Assembly: GCF_020075495.1 (NCBI RefSeq)
Contig: NZ_JABYQT010000001.1
Coordinates: 124,001 to 188,000 of the forward strand
DNA from: Vreelandella aquamarina
Lineage (GTDB): Bacteria; Pseudomonadota; Gammaproteobacteria; Pseudomonadales; Halomonadaceae
Length of the DNA: 64,000 nucleotides
Reading direction: 5' to 3'
Each line of letters starts with the position of its first letter. Position 1 is the stretch's first letter. The notes beneath the pieces were generated by a model. That model did no database searches and was not told where the DNA came from. It saw only the letters and a program-made list of their open reading frames with translations. Both the position numbers and the translations under genes were made by a program. This document shows positions 34,079 through 42,927 of the stretch, piece by piece.

Positions 34079-34435
34079 ATGATGAAGACTGCAGAAAATA
34101 CGACCCAACAGTTCGAGTCTACGTTTGTATCGCCTATGCGTTCTTACACGCTGGCAGCGCTGGATTATTACGAAAAGTTGATGGGTGCCCAGATGGACGC
34201 GGCGCGCGCCTATTCCGACATGACCATTTCTCAGGCGCGTACTTGGCTGGATGTCAAGGATGCCGATAGCTTCAAGCAGGCGTTGGAGAGCCAGCAGCGT
34301 GTGGCCAGCGACTTCATGGAGCGCGTCAAGGGCGACTCCGAGAAAATGACGTCCATTGGCCAGAATTTTGCCCAGAAAACCCAGCAGGCAGCGGAAGATG
34401 GCACGCAAAGAGCGGCCGACGCCGTCAAGTCGTAA
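34079..34435 (+). CDS. phaP: Phasin family protein
   Basis: 118 residues, all amphipathic helix with no membrane segment, rich in Q, A and E, with the phasin-type pattern YYEKLMGAQMDAARAYSDM and QALESQQRVASDFMERVK. Phasins coat polyhydroxyalkanoate granules, which Halomonas makes in quantity. AGGAGA precedes two adjacent ATG codons (34079, 34082). Upstream, TTGCGA at 33964 and TAGCTT 17 bp later form a possible promoter, and TGC-GAT-GCA at 33965-33973 resembles PhaR-type half-sites, though weakly. Confidence 0.85.
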   Translation: MMKTAENTTQQFESTFVSPMRSYTLAALDYYEKLMGAQMDAARAYSDMTISQARTWLDVKDADSFKQALESQQRVASDFMERVKGDSEKMTSIGQNFAQKTQQAAEDGTQRAADAVKS

Positions 34436-34470
34436 GCTCCTTTCTGACGGCAGATAATCTGCCGTGGTCG

Positions 34471-34502
34471 AAAAGCGCTGCACCCTTGGGTGCGGCGCTT
34501 TT
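34471..34502. terminator. Terminator between phasin and uraD
   Basis: AAAAGCGCTGCACC / GGTGCGGCGCTTTT, a 14-bp stem with one mismatch and a CTTG loop. A and T runs on either side suit both convergent genes. Confidence 0.88.
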
Positions 34503-34522
34503 GCCATGTCAGGCCGGGTGCT

Positions 34523-35065
34523 TCAATCGCCCCGAGCCCTGGCTCTCAACCGCAGCTTGGCAATGCGAATTATCTGCTCGATGGCCGTCTGACGCTCGGT
34601 GGTGGCATCATTGTTCAACCGCGCTTCAAAGGCGGCCAGGATAGCGTGACGGTCGAGTCCCTTGACGGCAATCACGAAAGGAAAGCCAAACGTTGCCTTG
34701 TACGTATCGTTTAACGTCTTGAAACGCGTAAATTCCTCCGGCGTACACTGATCGAGCCCTGCGCCTGCCTGCTCGCGCGTGGAGTCCGGGGTCAGCTCAC
34801 CGGCAAGGGCCGCCTTGCCGGCCAGGTCCGGGTGCGCCTTGATCACGGTTATCTGCTGCTCGGCGGGTGCTTGCTCAAGCACTTGCCCCATCTTGATGGC
34901 CAGTGCGTCAGGGGCGTCGTGTGCATCATTCAATCCCTGCCGCCAGGCAGCTTCGGCGACCCAGGGCGAATGCTCATAGATATCTCCGTAGCCATCGATA
35001 AAGGCTTCCAGCGACAGCTCGCTGGGGCGCGGGTCAAGCAGCTGGTGGGCGGTATCGGATACCAT
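34523..35065 (-). CDS. uraD: OHCU decarboxylase
   Basis: 180 residues from ATG 35065 (GGGGGA upstream). It converts 2-oxo-4-hydroxy-4-carboxy-5-ureidoimidazoline to S-allantoin in urate breakdown. The catalytic histidine is H78 in KAHPDLAGKAAL, the E98-Q99 pair is in STREQAGAGLD, and FGFPFVIAVKG is the typical late strand. It is divergent from uraH, which makes its substrate, across a 109-bp gap with a TGTATACA operator. Confidence 0.94.
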   Translation of the reverse strand: MVSDTAHQLLDPRPSELSLEAFIDGYGDIYEHSPWVAEAAWRQGLNDAHDAPDALAIKMGQVLEQAPAEQQITVIKAHPDLAGKAALAGELTPDSTREQAGAGLDQCTPEEFTRFKTLNDTYKATFGFPFVIAVKGLDRHAILAAFEARLNNDATTERQTAIEQIIRIAKLRLRARARGD

Positions 35066-35098
35066 GACGTTCCCCCTGAATGTGTGCATTGGCTAATC

Positions 35099-35108
35099 AT
35101 GTATACAA
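35099..35108. promoter_or_regulatory. TTGTATACAA-type operator between uraD and uraH
   Basis: ATGTATACAA, 9 of 10 identical to the perfect copy at 40331, with the palindromic core TGTATACA. It is centred between the divergent uraD and uraH genes and close to the GntR regulator gene. Confidence 0.72.
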
Positions 35109-35174
35109 TATTAATCACACGAAGGTAATCTAGGCCTACCACTCTTGACCACCAGATAGCAGCAAGGAGCCGCT

Positions 35175-35528
35175 ATGGGACATTTGACAACGCACGTGCT
35201 GGACACCGCCAAGGGCCAGCCTGGGCATGGAATTACCATCGAAGTATTTCGCGTGGAAGCCGGGCAGCGCGAACACCTGGGCGAAGCAGTGACCAATATG
35301 GATGGACGCTGCGATACGCCGGTACTGGAAGGCGAAAACCTCACCTCCGGGGAGTACGAGCTGGTGTTTCATGTAGGCGACTATTTGCGCGTACAGGGGG
35401 TTGAGGCCGCCGAGCCGCGCTTTCTGGACGTCATTCCCGTGCGTTTTGGCGTGGCGGACCCGGATGAGCACTACCACGTGCCGCTACTCTTGTCCCCGTA
35501 TGGCTACTCCACCTACCGGGGAAGTTGA
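35175..35528 (+). CDS. uraH: 5-hydroxyisourate hydrolase
   Basis: 117-residue transthyretin-like protein. The HIU hydrolase signature is complete: LTTHVLDT with H7, R45 in NMDGRCDTP, the HYHVPLLLSP histidine and the C-terminal YRGS. It hydrolyses 5-hydroxyisourate, the uricase product, to OHCU for UraD. There is no signal peptide, so it is cytoplasmic. AAGGAG lies before the ATG. No uricase gene is in the window. Confidence 0.95.
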   Translation: MGHLTTHVLDTAKGQPGHGITIEVFRVEAGQREHLGEAVTNMDGRCDTPVLEGENLTSGEYELVFHVGDYLRVQGVEAAEPRFLDVIPVRFGVADPDEHYHVPLLLSPYGYSTYRGS

Positions 35529-35551
35529 TTGCCAGCCGACAGGAGCGCTAG

Positions 35552-36268
35552 ATGAGTGATGTGCAGGCGGTCGCCAAGCGGACCGCTTCGGAAAAAGAGG
35601 GTGATGAGCGCCATGAAATCATCTACCGAGCGGTCAGCGATGCCATTGTCGAGCAGCGCCTGAAGCCCGGTGCTCGGCTGCGTGAAGATGCCCTGGCGGA
35701 GGTGTTTGCGATCAGCCGCACCGGGATTCGCAAGATTCTGCAGCGCCTGGCGCTCGAGCAGCTGGTCACGCTGACGCCCAGACGTGGTGCCCGCGTGACC
35801 CGGCCAACGGCAAATGAGGCCAAGGACGTATTCGACGCCCGCCAGCTGGTCGAGTGTGGCTTGATGCCGGAGGTAGCCCGGCGCATAGGCACGAAGGAGG
35901 CGGCTGAACTGCGCGACATGGCCCACCGGGAGCGCAAGGCACTGCGTGAAGGCCAGCAGAGCGCGGCCATTCGCCTATCGGCGGACTTTCACGTGCGCCT
36001 GGCACAGCTTTCCGGCAACGCTACGCTTGCCGAGTTCGTCGAGCGGCTCTGCTCGCGCTCCTCGCTGATTCTGGCGGTCTACGGCCACCCAGGCCACCTG
36101 GGCTGCGAGTCTCACGACCACGACGACCTGATCGGCTACCTGGAGGCGGGCAATGGCGAGCGCGCCCGCGCGTTCATGAGCCGCCACCTGAAAGCCATCG
36201 AAGCGTCGCTTTCCATGGTCGAGGAAGAGGACGACGTGCCGGATTTGCAGGATATCTTCGGCGGGTAG
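35552..36268 (+). CDS. GntR/FCD regulator of ureide catabolism
   Basis: 238 residues. The winged HTH at about 25-90 (GARLREDALAEVFAISRTG, IRKILQRLALEQLV) is followed by an FCD ligand domain with metal-type histidines (SADFHVRLAQLSGN; SHDHDDL). CAGGAG precedes the ATG, 24 bp after uraH, so the two are co-transcribed. It is the natural candidate to bind the three TTGTATACAA-like sites at 35099, 40158 and 40331. That pairing is inferred from proximity. Confidence 0.87.
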   Translation: MSDVQAVAKRTASEKEGDERHEIIYRAVSDAIVEQRLKPGARLREDALAEVFAISRTGIRKILQRLALEQLVTLTPRRGARVTRPTANEAKDVFDARQLVECGLMPEVARRIGTKEAAELRDMAHRERKALREGQQSAAIRLSADFHVRLAQLSGNATLAEFVERLCSRSSLILAVYGHPGHLGCESHDHDDLIGYLEAGNGERARAFMSRHLKAIEASLSMVEEEDDVPDLQDIFGG

Positions 36269-36286
36269 CGGCGCCTGCAGGTCATG

Positions 36287-36314
36287 CGAACGCCCGGCTG
36301 ATGCCGGGCGTTCG
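36287..36314. terminator. Hairpin between GntR gene and NCS1 permease
   Basis: Perfect 12-bp stem CGAACGCCCGGC / GCCGGGCGTTCG with a TGAT loop, followed by a second small stem TTCGCG / CGCGAA (36311-36327). No T-run follows, so termination efficiency is uncertain. Confidence 0.6.
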
Positions 36315-36336
36315 CGCGTTACGCGAAGGGCAAAGC

Positions 36337-37779
36337 TCAAGCCCGTTGGCGCATCAGTCCGAAGTACAACAGGCCACCCAGGCCCGCGCCAATCAGCCAG
36401 CCGTAACCGTCAAGGCTCGAAAGCGCGGGCACCAGCACGGTCGAGAGCGAGAACAGTGCCGCGACGCCAAAGGCGATCAGCGCGCGGGGGTTCCAGCCGT
36501 TGGTGTAGTAGTAGGCGCTGCCGGGTCTTGAAGAGAACAGAGCCTGCATGTCCAGGCGCTGGCGCTTGATGAGGTAGTAGTCCACCACGATGATGCCGTA
36601 GAAGGGCGCCACGATCGCCCCCAGGGCATTGACGAAGCCGGCAATCCCGATCTGACTGATGAACGAGAGCCAGAAGGCGCCGACAAAGAAGGCGATCACT
36701 GCGGTAATCAGCCCGCCCAGCTTGAAGCTGATTCTGCTGGGGAACAGGTTGGCAAGGTCATAAGCGGGCGGAATGAAGTTGGCGACCAGGTTGATACCTA
36801 CGGTCGCGGCAAAGAAGGTCAGCGCGGCGACGATGGTCAGCGGCAGTGAATCGACTCGCTCGACGATATCCGCCGGGTTGGTCAGCGCTTCGCCGAACAG
36901 GACGAGGGTGCCCGCGGTAATGATCAGGGCGATGAACGAGAAGAATGCCACGTTCAGCGGCAGGCCTAAAAGGTTGCCAAGCTTCATCTGGCGCTCGCTC
37001 TTCACAAAGCGGGTGAAATCGCCAAAGTTGATCACCACTGCGGCAAAGTAGGCCACCATGGTACCGACGATGGCAAAGAACGCCGCCACACCGCCGCCGG
37101 ACTCTCCACTGCCGCTGAAGATCGTGCCTACTGCGGGCAGCAGCGCGTCACCGGCCTGATACCAGACCACGCCCATCAGCACCAGCATGACCACATAAAC
37201 CAAGGGCCCCGCCCAGTTGAGAAAGTGCTTGATGCGCTCGATGCCCTGCCAGAAGATCGCGATCTGAAACAGCCACACGATCAAAAACGACACCCAGGCG
37301 ACGCCGGAAAGCCCCAGGAAAGTGCTGCCACTACCCGCACCGAAGAACGCGGTAATCATCAGCGTTACTGCCGTCGAGGCGAAATAGGTCTGCACCCCGT
37401 ACCAGAAGATCCCCACGATGGCGCGCAGCATGGCGGGCAGGTTGGCGCCACGTACGCCAAGGCTTGCGCGCACCATCACCGGAAACGGAATGCCGTACTT
37501 CACGCTGGGCTTGCCGGTCAGGTTGACCAGAAACATCACCACGACGCCTGCCAGGATGATCGCTGCCATTACCGCCCAGCCGTTCAGGCCATAGGTCAGA
37601 AACAGCGACGCGGCCAGGGTATAGCCAAACAGGCTCTGGATATCGTTGGACCAGACGTTGAATATCTCGAAGGCGCCCCAGCTGCGCGCCTCGGGTTTTA
37701 CCGGCGCCAGGTCGTCGTTGTACAGCGTCGGGTCGATGCTGCGTATATCCAGGTCGCTGGTCGTTTCACGCTCTCTCAT
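36337..37779 (-). CDS. NCS1-family allantoin/nucleobase permease
   Basis: 480 residues and about 12 helices. I start at ATG 37779; the frame continues upstream into the neighbouring permease gene but begins there with TTG and no ribosome site. The N-terminal segment with YNDDLAPVK and WSNDIQSLFGY is typical of the PucI/Mhp1 branch, which carries allantoin or hydantoins. The partner permease ends 55 bp upstream and a hydantoin/allantoin racemase lies before it, forming a three-gene operon. Confidence 0.85.
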   Translation of the reverse strand: MRERETTSDLDIRSIDPTLYNDDLAPVKPEARSWGAFEIFNVWSNDIQSLFGYTLAASLFLTYGLNGWAVMAAIILAGVVVMFLVNLTGKPSVKYGIPFPVMVRASLGVRGANLPAMLRAIVGIFWYGVQTYFASTAVTLMITAFFGAGSGSTFLGLSGVAWVSFLIVWLFQIAIFWQGIERIKHFLNWAGPLVYVVMLVLMGVVWYQAGDALLPAVGTIFSGSGESGGGVAAFFAIVGTMVAYFAAVVINFGDFTRFVKSERQMKLGNLLGLPLNVAFFSFIALIITAGTLVLFGEALTNPADIVERVDSLPLTIVAALTFFAATVGINLVANFIPPAYDLANLFPSRISFKLGGLITAVIAFFVGAFWLSFISQIGIAGFVNALGAIVAPFYGIIVVDYYLIKRQRLDMQALFSSRPGSAYYYTNGWNPRALIAFGVAALFSLSTVLVPALSSLDGYGWLIGAGLGGLLYFGLMRQRA

Positions 37780-37834
37780 TACGAACTCTCGTTTTTGTGT
37801 GCTGTCTGGCTCGGTAGTGCTGCCGTCGTTTTCT

Positions 37835-39205
37835 TCATGGGGCAAAGCGCTGGCAGGGGGCCCAGTGCTTCATCAGCAGGTAGTAGGTCACCCCTGCCGG
37901 CAGCAGGCTTGCATACCAGGAGACCGACGAGAAAGAGAGGGCGGCGACAATGCCTACCGCCGTGGCGATCAGTGCGGCCAGGTTCACGCCCTGATACGGG
38001 CCATTGGCGTCGTAGAGCTTGTCGATATCCAGCGTGCGCCGCCGAACGGCGTAGTAATCCACCACCAGAATGGCAAAGATCGGACCAAGGAACGCCGAGT
38101 AGGTTTGCACGAACATTTGAAGGCCCGCGGCCGACTCCGGCTGAACCAGCTTCCAGGGGAAGGTGGCAAAGGCGAGCAGGCCAACGATCACGGTGGCCAC
38201 CGGAAAGCGGATCTTGAACACGTCCATCAGCACGTAGGTGGGCGGCACCACGTTGTTGAGCACGTTGGTGGTGACCTGGGCGAAGGCGATGAACAGCAGG
38301 GTGATCATCAAAAGCGGGGTGTTATCCACCGCATTGGCAAACACCTGGATGGGGTCGGCAGTGCCCGTGGCCTCTGACACCATGTAGCCGATCAGGCCCA
38401 TGAACAGCGTGCAGGGGAGAATCGACATGGCATAGATAGTGGCCAGAAGGCTCGAACCGGTACCTTTCTTGTGCTCGCGAGCGTAATCGCTGACGTTGAG
38501 CATCATGGTGCTGTAGATGCCCAGAAACAGCATGGTCGCGCTCCAGAACGGCATGCCCCAGGAGCCTTCCATGGTCAGAAGGCTTGCCGATAGCTCATCG
38601 CCGTAGCGCTGCACCGTGGCATAGAACATGTAGGTCAGCGAACCCAGGATGAAAATGCTGCCGATATTCTCGAGCCACTTGATGCCCTGAAAACCGGTCA
38701 CGGACAGCGCGATCTGCAAAAGCTGGAAGGTGATGAAGTAGAACACCAGGTTATCGAAGCCGAACAGAGTGGCGGACACCATGTTGAGTGCACCCGCGCC
38801 AATCCAGCTCTGAAAGCCGTACCACACCACGGCGGGCACGGCACGCACAAGCCCCGGAATGCGCGTACCGGTAAAGCCGAAGGCGGAGCGCGCCTGTACC
38901 ATGAAGGGAATGCCGTACTTGTAGCCAGGAGCGCCGTTGATCGCCAGCGCCACGCCGATCACGAAGCAGCCGATGGCGATGGCAAGCGTTGCCTGCAGCA
39001 GGTTGAGCGTACCGACCACGCTCGATCCCATGGCAAAGGTGCCGATGGAGACACAGCCGCCGAACCAGGCCAGAAAATAGGAGCCTCGTCCCATTATCCG
39101 GGTATGTTGCGGTGCCAGGCTTTCAGCGCCCAGCGCCTTGGTTGCCGCAGCTTGGCCGGCGGCGGGCAGGTTTTCTGACGCAAGAGCAGACGTGGTTGTG
39201 CTCAT
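37835..39205 (-). CDS. NCS1-family CodB-like permease
   Basis: 456 residues and about 12 helices. The N-terminal soluble tail is followed by the NCS1 pattern YFLAWFGGCVSIGTFAMG, then GYKYGIPFMVQARSAFG and the late FLGPIFAILVVDYYAVRRR. It resembles the cytosine-permease branch more than the adjacent PucI-like one, so the pair likely carry different ureides or purines. GAGGAC precedes the ATG. It sits between the racemase (164 bp upstream) and the second permease. Confidence 0.85.
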   Translation of the reverse strand: MSTTTSALASENLPAAGQAAATKALGAESLAPQHTRIMGRGSYFLAWFGGCVSIGTFAMGSSVVGTLNLLQATLAIAIGCFVIGVALAINGAPGYKYGIPFMVQARSAFGFTGTRIPGLVRAVPAVVWYGFQSWIGAGALNMVSATLFGFDNLVFYFITFQLLQIALSVTGFQGIKWLENIGSIFILGSLTYMFYATVQRYGDELSASLLTMEGSWGMPFWSATMLFLGIYSTMMLNVSDYAREHKKGTGSSLLATIYAMSILPCTLFMGLIGYMVSEATGTADPIQVFANAVDNTPLLMITLLFIAFAQVTTNVLNNVVPPTYVLMDVFKIRFPVATVIVGLLAFATFPWKLVQPESAAGLQMFVQTYSAFLGPIFAILVVDYYAVRRRTLDIDKLYDANGPYQGVNLAALIATAVGIVAALSFSSVSWYASLLPAGVTYYLLMKHWAPCQRFAP

Positions 39206-39342
39206 GATGTCGTCCTCGCAAGATTATGAGTATTGTTGATATTTCAGGCGATGCCTGAATACGCTTGCGGCGTGGCGTGCTCTGGACGTTCTGTTGCTTG
39301 TTGCTTTTATGGGTAGTGCTGATAACCGGTTTTTCTACAGCG

Positions 39343-39378
39343 GGTGAGTCGTTACTGTCTGGTGAGTCATTACTGCCT
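39343..39378. repeat. 18-bp tandem duplication at the racemase 3' end
   Basis: Two adjacent 18-bp copies of GGTGAGTCRTTACTGYCT differing at two positions. One copy supplies the racemase stop codon. It looks like a small slippage event with no evident function. Confidence 0.7.
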
Positions 39379-40122
39379 GGGCGGCTGGAGATTCGAGAGC
39401 GCGGCGAACTTGCCGGTGAACGGCTTGGGACGCGGATAGTCCAGATCACCATGCTTGCTCGTGTGCAGCCCCAGGCCCACCAATGACTCTGCCAGCTTCA
39501 AGGCGGCACTGACGCCTTCGACCACGGGAATCCCCACTTCGCGGCTGATCTCCTGGGTAAGCCCTGCCATGCCGCCGCAGCCCAGCACGATGGCGCCTAT
39601 GTCGTCTTCGTCGCGAGCCCGACAACACTCCGCGACAATACGCTTGAACGCCGCATCCGGGTCGTGCTCGAGATCCAGCACCGGGATTTCCGCCGCGCGG
39701 ATACGCCGGCAGTGGTGGCGAAAGCCGTACTGCTCCAGAAGGTGCTCGGCGATGATGCCGGTGCGACCCAGGGTAGTGACGATGGAAAAGCGCGTGCTGA
39801 TCAGGGTGGCCAGGTGGAAGGCCGCCTCGGCGATGCCGATGACCGGCGCGCGGGTCAGCTCGCGGGCGCTGAGCAGGCCCGGGTCGCCAAAGCAGGCCAC
39901 GATATAGGCATCGATACCGCCTTCACGCTCGCCCTTGAGCACCTCTTCGGCAACGCCTACTGCGCTGACCACCTCATCGAAATGGCTCTCGATCGAGACC
40001 GGGCCCGACTCGGGCTGGGAGGCGCTGACCCGCGTGCCATTGGCGGCCTGCTGCTCGGCAGCGCGATGGATGGCCTGAGTCATCGAGGCGGTCGTATTGG
40101 GATTGATGATGTGTATATGCAC
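39370..40122 (-). CDS. Asp/Glu/hydantoin (allantoin) racemase
   Basis: 250 residues with a GTG start at 40122. The two catalytic cysteines of this racemase fold are in VACFGDPG (about residue 75) and VLGCGGMAG (about residue 182). The N-terminal HIINPNTT is typical of hydantoin racemases. In Klebsiella the relative HpxA racemizes allantoin so that a stereospecific allantoinase can use both forms. Here it heads an operon with two NCS1 permeases and is divergent from puuE. A TTGTATACGA site lies 36 bp upstream. Confidence 0.87.
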   Translation of the reverse strand: MHIHIINPNTTASMTQAIHRAAEQQAANGTRVSASQPESGPVSIESHFDEVVSAVGVAEEVLKGEREGGIDAYIVACFGDPGLLSARELTRAPVIGIAEAAFHLATLISTRFSIVTTLGRTGIIAEHLLEQYGFRHHCRRIRAAEIPVLDLEHDPDAAFKRIVAECCRARDEDDIGAIVLGCGGMAGLTQEISREVGIPVVEGVSAALKLAESLVGLGLHTSKHGDLDYPRPKPFTGKFAALSNLQPPRQ

Positions 40123-40157
40123 GATAAGCGATCCGCAGGTGAGCAGGTTGAGTCATC

Positions 40158-40167
40158 TTGTATACGA
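40158..40167. promoter_or_regulatory. TTGTATACAA-type operator, racemase side
   Basis: TTGTATACGA, one mismatch from the perfect site at 40331. It lies 36 bp upstream of the racemase start. Confidence 0.68.
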
Positions 40168-40330
40168 AAATAGGGCGGTTTATCACCCAGCGCAAGACCT
40201 TTCCCATGCGCTAAAGGTGGTAGGCGGCTGACCAGACGGTCAGTTGATGGCGGTTTTAAAGCGTTCTGAGCGGGCATGGCTGATGACTTGGCAGTTCGAC
40301 GTATTGCAGTGCTCTACCAATCTGGCTATT

Positions 40331-40340
40331 TTGTATACAA
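40331..40340. promoter_or_regulatory. TTGTATACAA operator, puuE side
   Basis: Perfect 10-bp palindrome TTGTATACAA, 52 bp upstream of the puuE start. This is the best copy of the ureide-locus motif. Confidence 0.72.
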
Positions 40341-40391
40341 CTACCAAGGGCTTTCAGGCTGACTTGAGCCCGCATGACAAGGACCTGACCC

Positions 40392-41345
40392 ATGACCTCG
40401 ACGACGGCTTCTTTCTACCCCCGTGATCTTATCGGCTACGGACGCCATCAGCCCCAGGCCAACTGGCCCGGCAAGGCCAGGATTGCCGTTCAGTTCGTGC
40501 TCAACTACGAAGAGGGCGGAGAGAACAGCGTGCTGCACGGCGATAGCGGCTCCGAGCAGTTTCTCTCCGAGATCATCGGGGCAGCCGCCTACCCGGATCG
40601 CCATCTGAGCATGGAGTCCATCTACGAGTACGGCTCGCGCAGCGGCGTATGGCGAATCCTGCGCGAATTCGAGCGTCGCGGGCTGCCGCTGACGGTGTTT
40701 GGCGTGGCCATGGCGCTGGAGCGCAACCCGGAGGTTGCCAAGGCGTTTCAAGAGCTTGGCCATGAAATTGCCTGCCATGGCTACCGCTGGATTCACTATC
40801 AGGAAGTGCCGGAGCATATCGAGCGCGACCACCTGCACAAGGCCATGGAGATCTTCCAGCGCCTTTATGGCGAGAAGCCCCAGGGCTGGTACACCGGGCG
40901 CGACAGCCCCAATACGCGCAGGCTCTTGCTGGATGAAGGCGGCTTCACCTACGACAGCGACTACTACGGCGATGATCTACCTTTCTGGACGCGGGTGACC
41001 GACAGCCAGGGCAGCGAGCACTCTCATTTGATCGTGCCTTATACCCTGGATACCAACGATATGCGCTTTGCCGCGCCGCAGGGTTTCAACACCGCGGATC
41101 ACTTCTTCACCTACCTGCGCGACGCCTTCGACGTACTCTACGAGGAGGGCGAGGAAGCACCCAAGATGCTCTCGATCGGCATGCATTGCCGCCTGCTGGG
41201 CCGCCCCGGCCGATTCCGCGCCCTTCAGCGCTTTCTCGACTACATCGAATCTCACGACCGGGTATGGGTGGCGCGCCGGATCGATATTGCCCGCCACTGG
41301 GCAGAGCACCATCCGGCGCCGGATCAAGGACGGCTAACGGGTTAG
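40392..41345 (+). CDS. puuE: Allantoinase, polysaccharide-deacetylase type (PuuE)
   Basis: 317-residue NodB-fold protein of the PuuE group, which opens S-allantoin to allantoate. The first motif reads VLNYEEGGENSVLHGD, with Glu in place of the DD of metal-dependent deacetylases, as in PuuE. GHEIACHGYRWIHY and WYTGRDSPNTRRLL are other family sequences. AAGGAC precedes the ATG. It is divergent from the racemase-permease operon with two TTGTATACAA-type sites between, and its 3' end overlaps the next gene's end by 4 bp. Confidence 0.93.
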   Translation: MTSTTASFYPRDLIGYGRHQPQANWPGKARIAVQFVLNYEEGGENSVLHGDSGSEQFLSEIIGAAAYPDRHLSMESIYEYGSRSGVWRILREFERRGLPLTVFGVAMALERNPEVAKAFQELGHEIACHGYRWIHYQEVPEHIERDHLHKAMEIFQRLYGEKPQGWYTGRDSPNTRRLLLDEGGFTYDSDYYGDDLPFWTRVTDSQGSEHSHLIVPYTLDTNDMRFAAPQGFNTADHFFTYLRDAFDVLYEEGEEAPKMLSIGMHCRLLGRPGRFRALQRFLDYIESHDRVWVARRIDIARHWAEHHPAPDQGRLTG

Positions 41346-42790
41346 CCTACCCACTGCACCGCCTGGGCGAAGACGAGAAAGCCCAGGGCAATCAGCACCC
41401 AGACGCAGAACAGCGGGAAGAAGAACTTGACCCACTTCTGCCAGGTCACGCCGGCAAGCGCCAGGGTGGCCATGAAGTAGCCGGAAGTCGGATAGAGAAT
41501 ATTGCCCATGCCATCGCCGAGCTGAAAGGCCAGTACGGCGGTCTGGCGGGTAACGCCGATCATGTCGGATAACGGTGCCATGATTGGCATGGTCACCAGC
41601 GCCTGGCCGCTGCCGGAGGGAATCACGAAGTTGAACAGCAGCTGGGCCAGGTACATGCCGATGGCGGAAAGGAGGGTGGGCAGTTCACCGACCACGTTGC
41701 CAAGCGCGTACACCAGGGTGTCCATGATCTGGCCCTGCTCGAGAATCACCGCCACACCCCGGGCAACGCCGGCAATCATGGCGCCGACCAGCACATCGCG
41801 AAAGCCCTGGTTGAAGCCTTCGCAGATATCGTCGGTACTCAGGCCGGCAATCAGCCCGACCACCACGCCCATGATGATGAATAGCCCGGCCATCTCGAGC
41901 ATGAACCAGCCCTGGCGCAACACGCCGTAAACCAGCACGGCAAAGAAGATGAACGTGGCCGCCGAGGCAAGTTTCTGTCGCATACTGGCCACCCGCGCTG
42001 ACGCGCTCACGCTATGCTGGTAGCGTGAGCGCTTGTCCGCCTCGGCGGCCTCGTTTTGAACAAGGCTCAAGGCCGGGTTCTGCTGAACGCCATGGGCGTA
42101 GCGCATCACGAAGAAAATCGCCGCGCCCAGAATGGCAATAAAAGCGAGCGCACGCAGCCCAAGCCCTGAATACAGGGGGAGATCCGATAGCTGCTGGGCA
42201 AGCCCTGTATTGATCGGATTCAAAAGGCCGGTGGCAAATCCGGCAGTGGTGGCGCACAGCGCTACGGCCGCGGCGGTAATCGAATCAAAGCGTAGCGCAA
42301 TCATCAGCGGCAGAATGACCGGCACGTAGACCAGCGCAAGCTCCTGGGTACCAATCACGGTGGCAATCAGGGCAAACACCGTCATCAGCACCGGAATCAT
42401 CAGAAGGCTTTGATTGGCAAAGCGGCGCGTCAGTTTATCCACGCCGATTTCAATGATGCCGGTACGCCGCAGCACCATGAACATGCCGCCGATCATGAAG
42501 GTGAAGAACACCACTTCGCCAGCGCTGATCAGCCCGTTGGGAATGGCCAGCATGAAGTCGGTGACACCGGCAGGGGCGGCCTCCACGAACTGGAAGGACG
42601 TCGGGTCAATCGTGGTTCGCCCGGCAGGGCCTGGCACGCGTTCGAACTCGCCGGCGGGCACAAAGTGGGTGGCAATGGCCGCCATGGCAATGAAGATGAA
42701 CAGAATGACGTAGATATCGGGAACCCGACACCATCCTCGCTTGGGCGTTGTTTCTGGCGGTGGGGTAGAGCGCTGAGGGTTGGGGGACAT
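41342..42790 (-). CDS. YfcC/DcuC-type carboxylate transporter
   Basis: 482 residues from ATG 42790 (GAGG 7 nt upstream); the open frame extends further but into the RpiR promoter region. There are about 12 membrane helices, with the YfcC-type start VPDIYVILFIFIAMAAIATHFVPAGEF (first helix near 25) and LFNFVIPSGSGQALVTMP near residue 385. Substrates of this family are poorly known; C4-dicarboxylates or peptides are suggested. Within the ureide cluster it might export or import a pathway acid such as oxamate, glyoxylate or ureidoglycolate; this is only a guess. Confidence 0.82.
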   Translation of the reverse strand: MSPNPQRSTPPPETTPKRGWCRVPDIYVILFIFIAMAAIATHFVPAGEFERVPGPAGRTTIDPTSFQFVEAAPAGVTDFMLAIPNGLISAGEVVFFTFMIGGMFMVLRRTGIIEIGVDKLTRRFANQSLLMIPVLMTVFALIATVIGTQELALVYVPVILPLMIALRFDSITAAAVALCATTAGFATGLLNPINTGLAQQLSDLPLYSGLGLRALAFIAILGAAIFFVMRYAHGVQQNPALSLVQNEAAEADKRSRYQHSVSASARVASMRQKLASAATFIFFAVLVYGVLRQGWFMLEMAGLFIIMGVVVGLIAGLSTDDICEGFNQGFRDVLVGAMIAGVARGVAVILEQGQIMDTLVYALGNVVGELPTLLSAIGMYLAQLLFNFVIPSGSGQALVTMPIMAPLSDMIGVTRQTAVLAFQLGDGMGNILYPTSGYFMATLALAGVTWQKWVKFFFPLFCVWVLIALGFLVFAQAVQWVG

Positions 42791-42927
42791 GGAGTGCCTC
42801 GCATTGATGAACGTTATCGTTATGTGAGCTGGCGGCTTTACCTGGGCATATGCGCTTGCTGTGCATTTGCCCTCTATTTTTATGTTTGTTTTACGTGCGT
42901 GTCCTGCACGCGCTAAAGGAGTCTTTC

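Noticed and set aside
37780..37845. Longer N-terminus for the PucI-like permease
   Set aside because: It would start at TTG inside the upstream permease gene with no ribosome site. The ATG at 37779 gives the usual family length.
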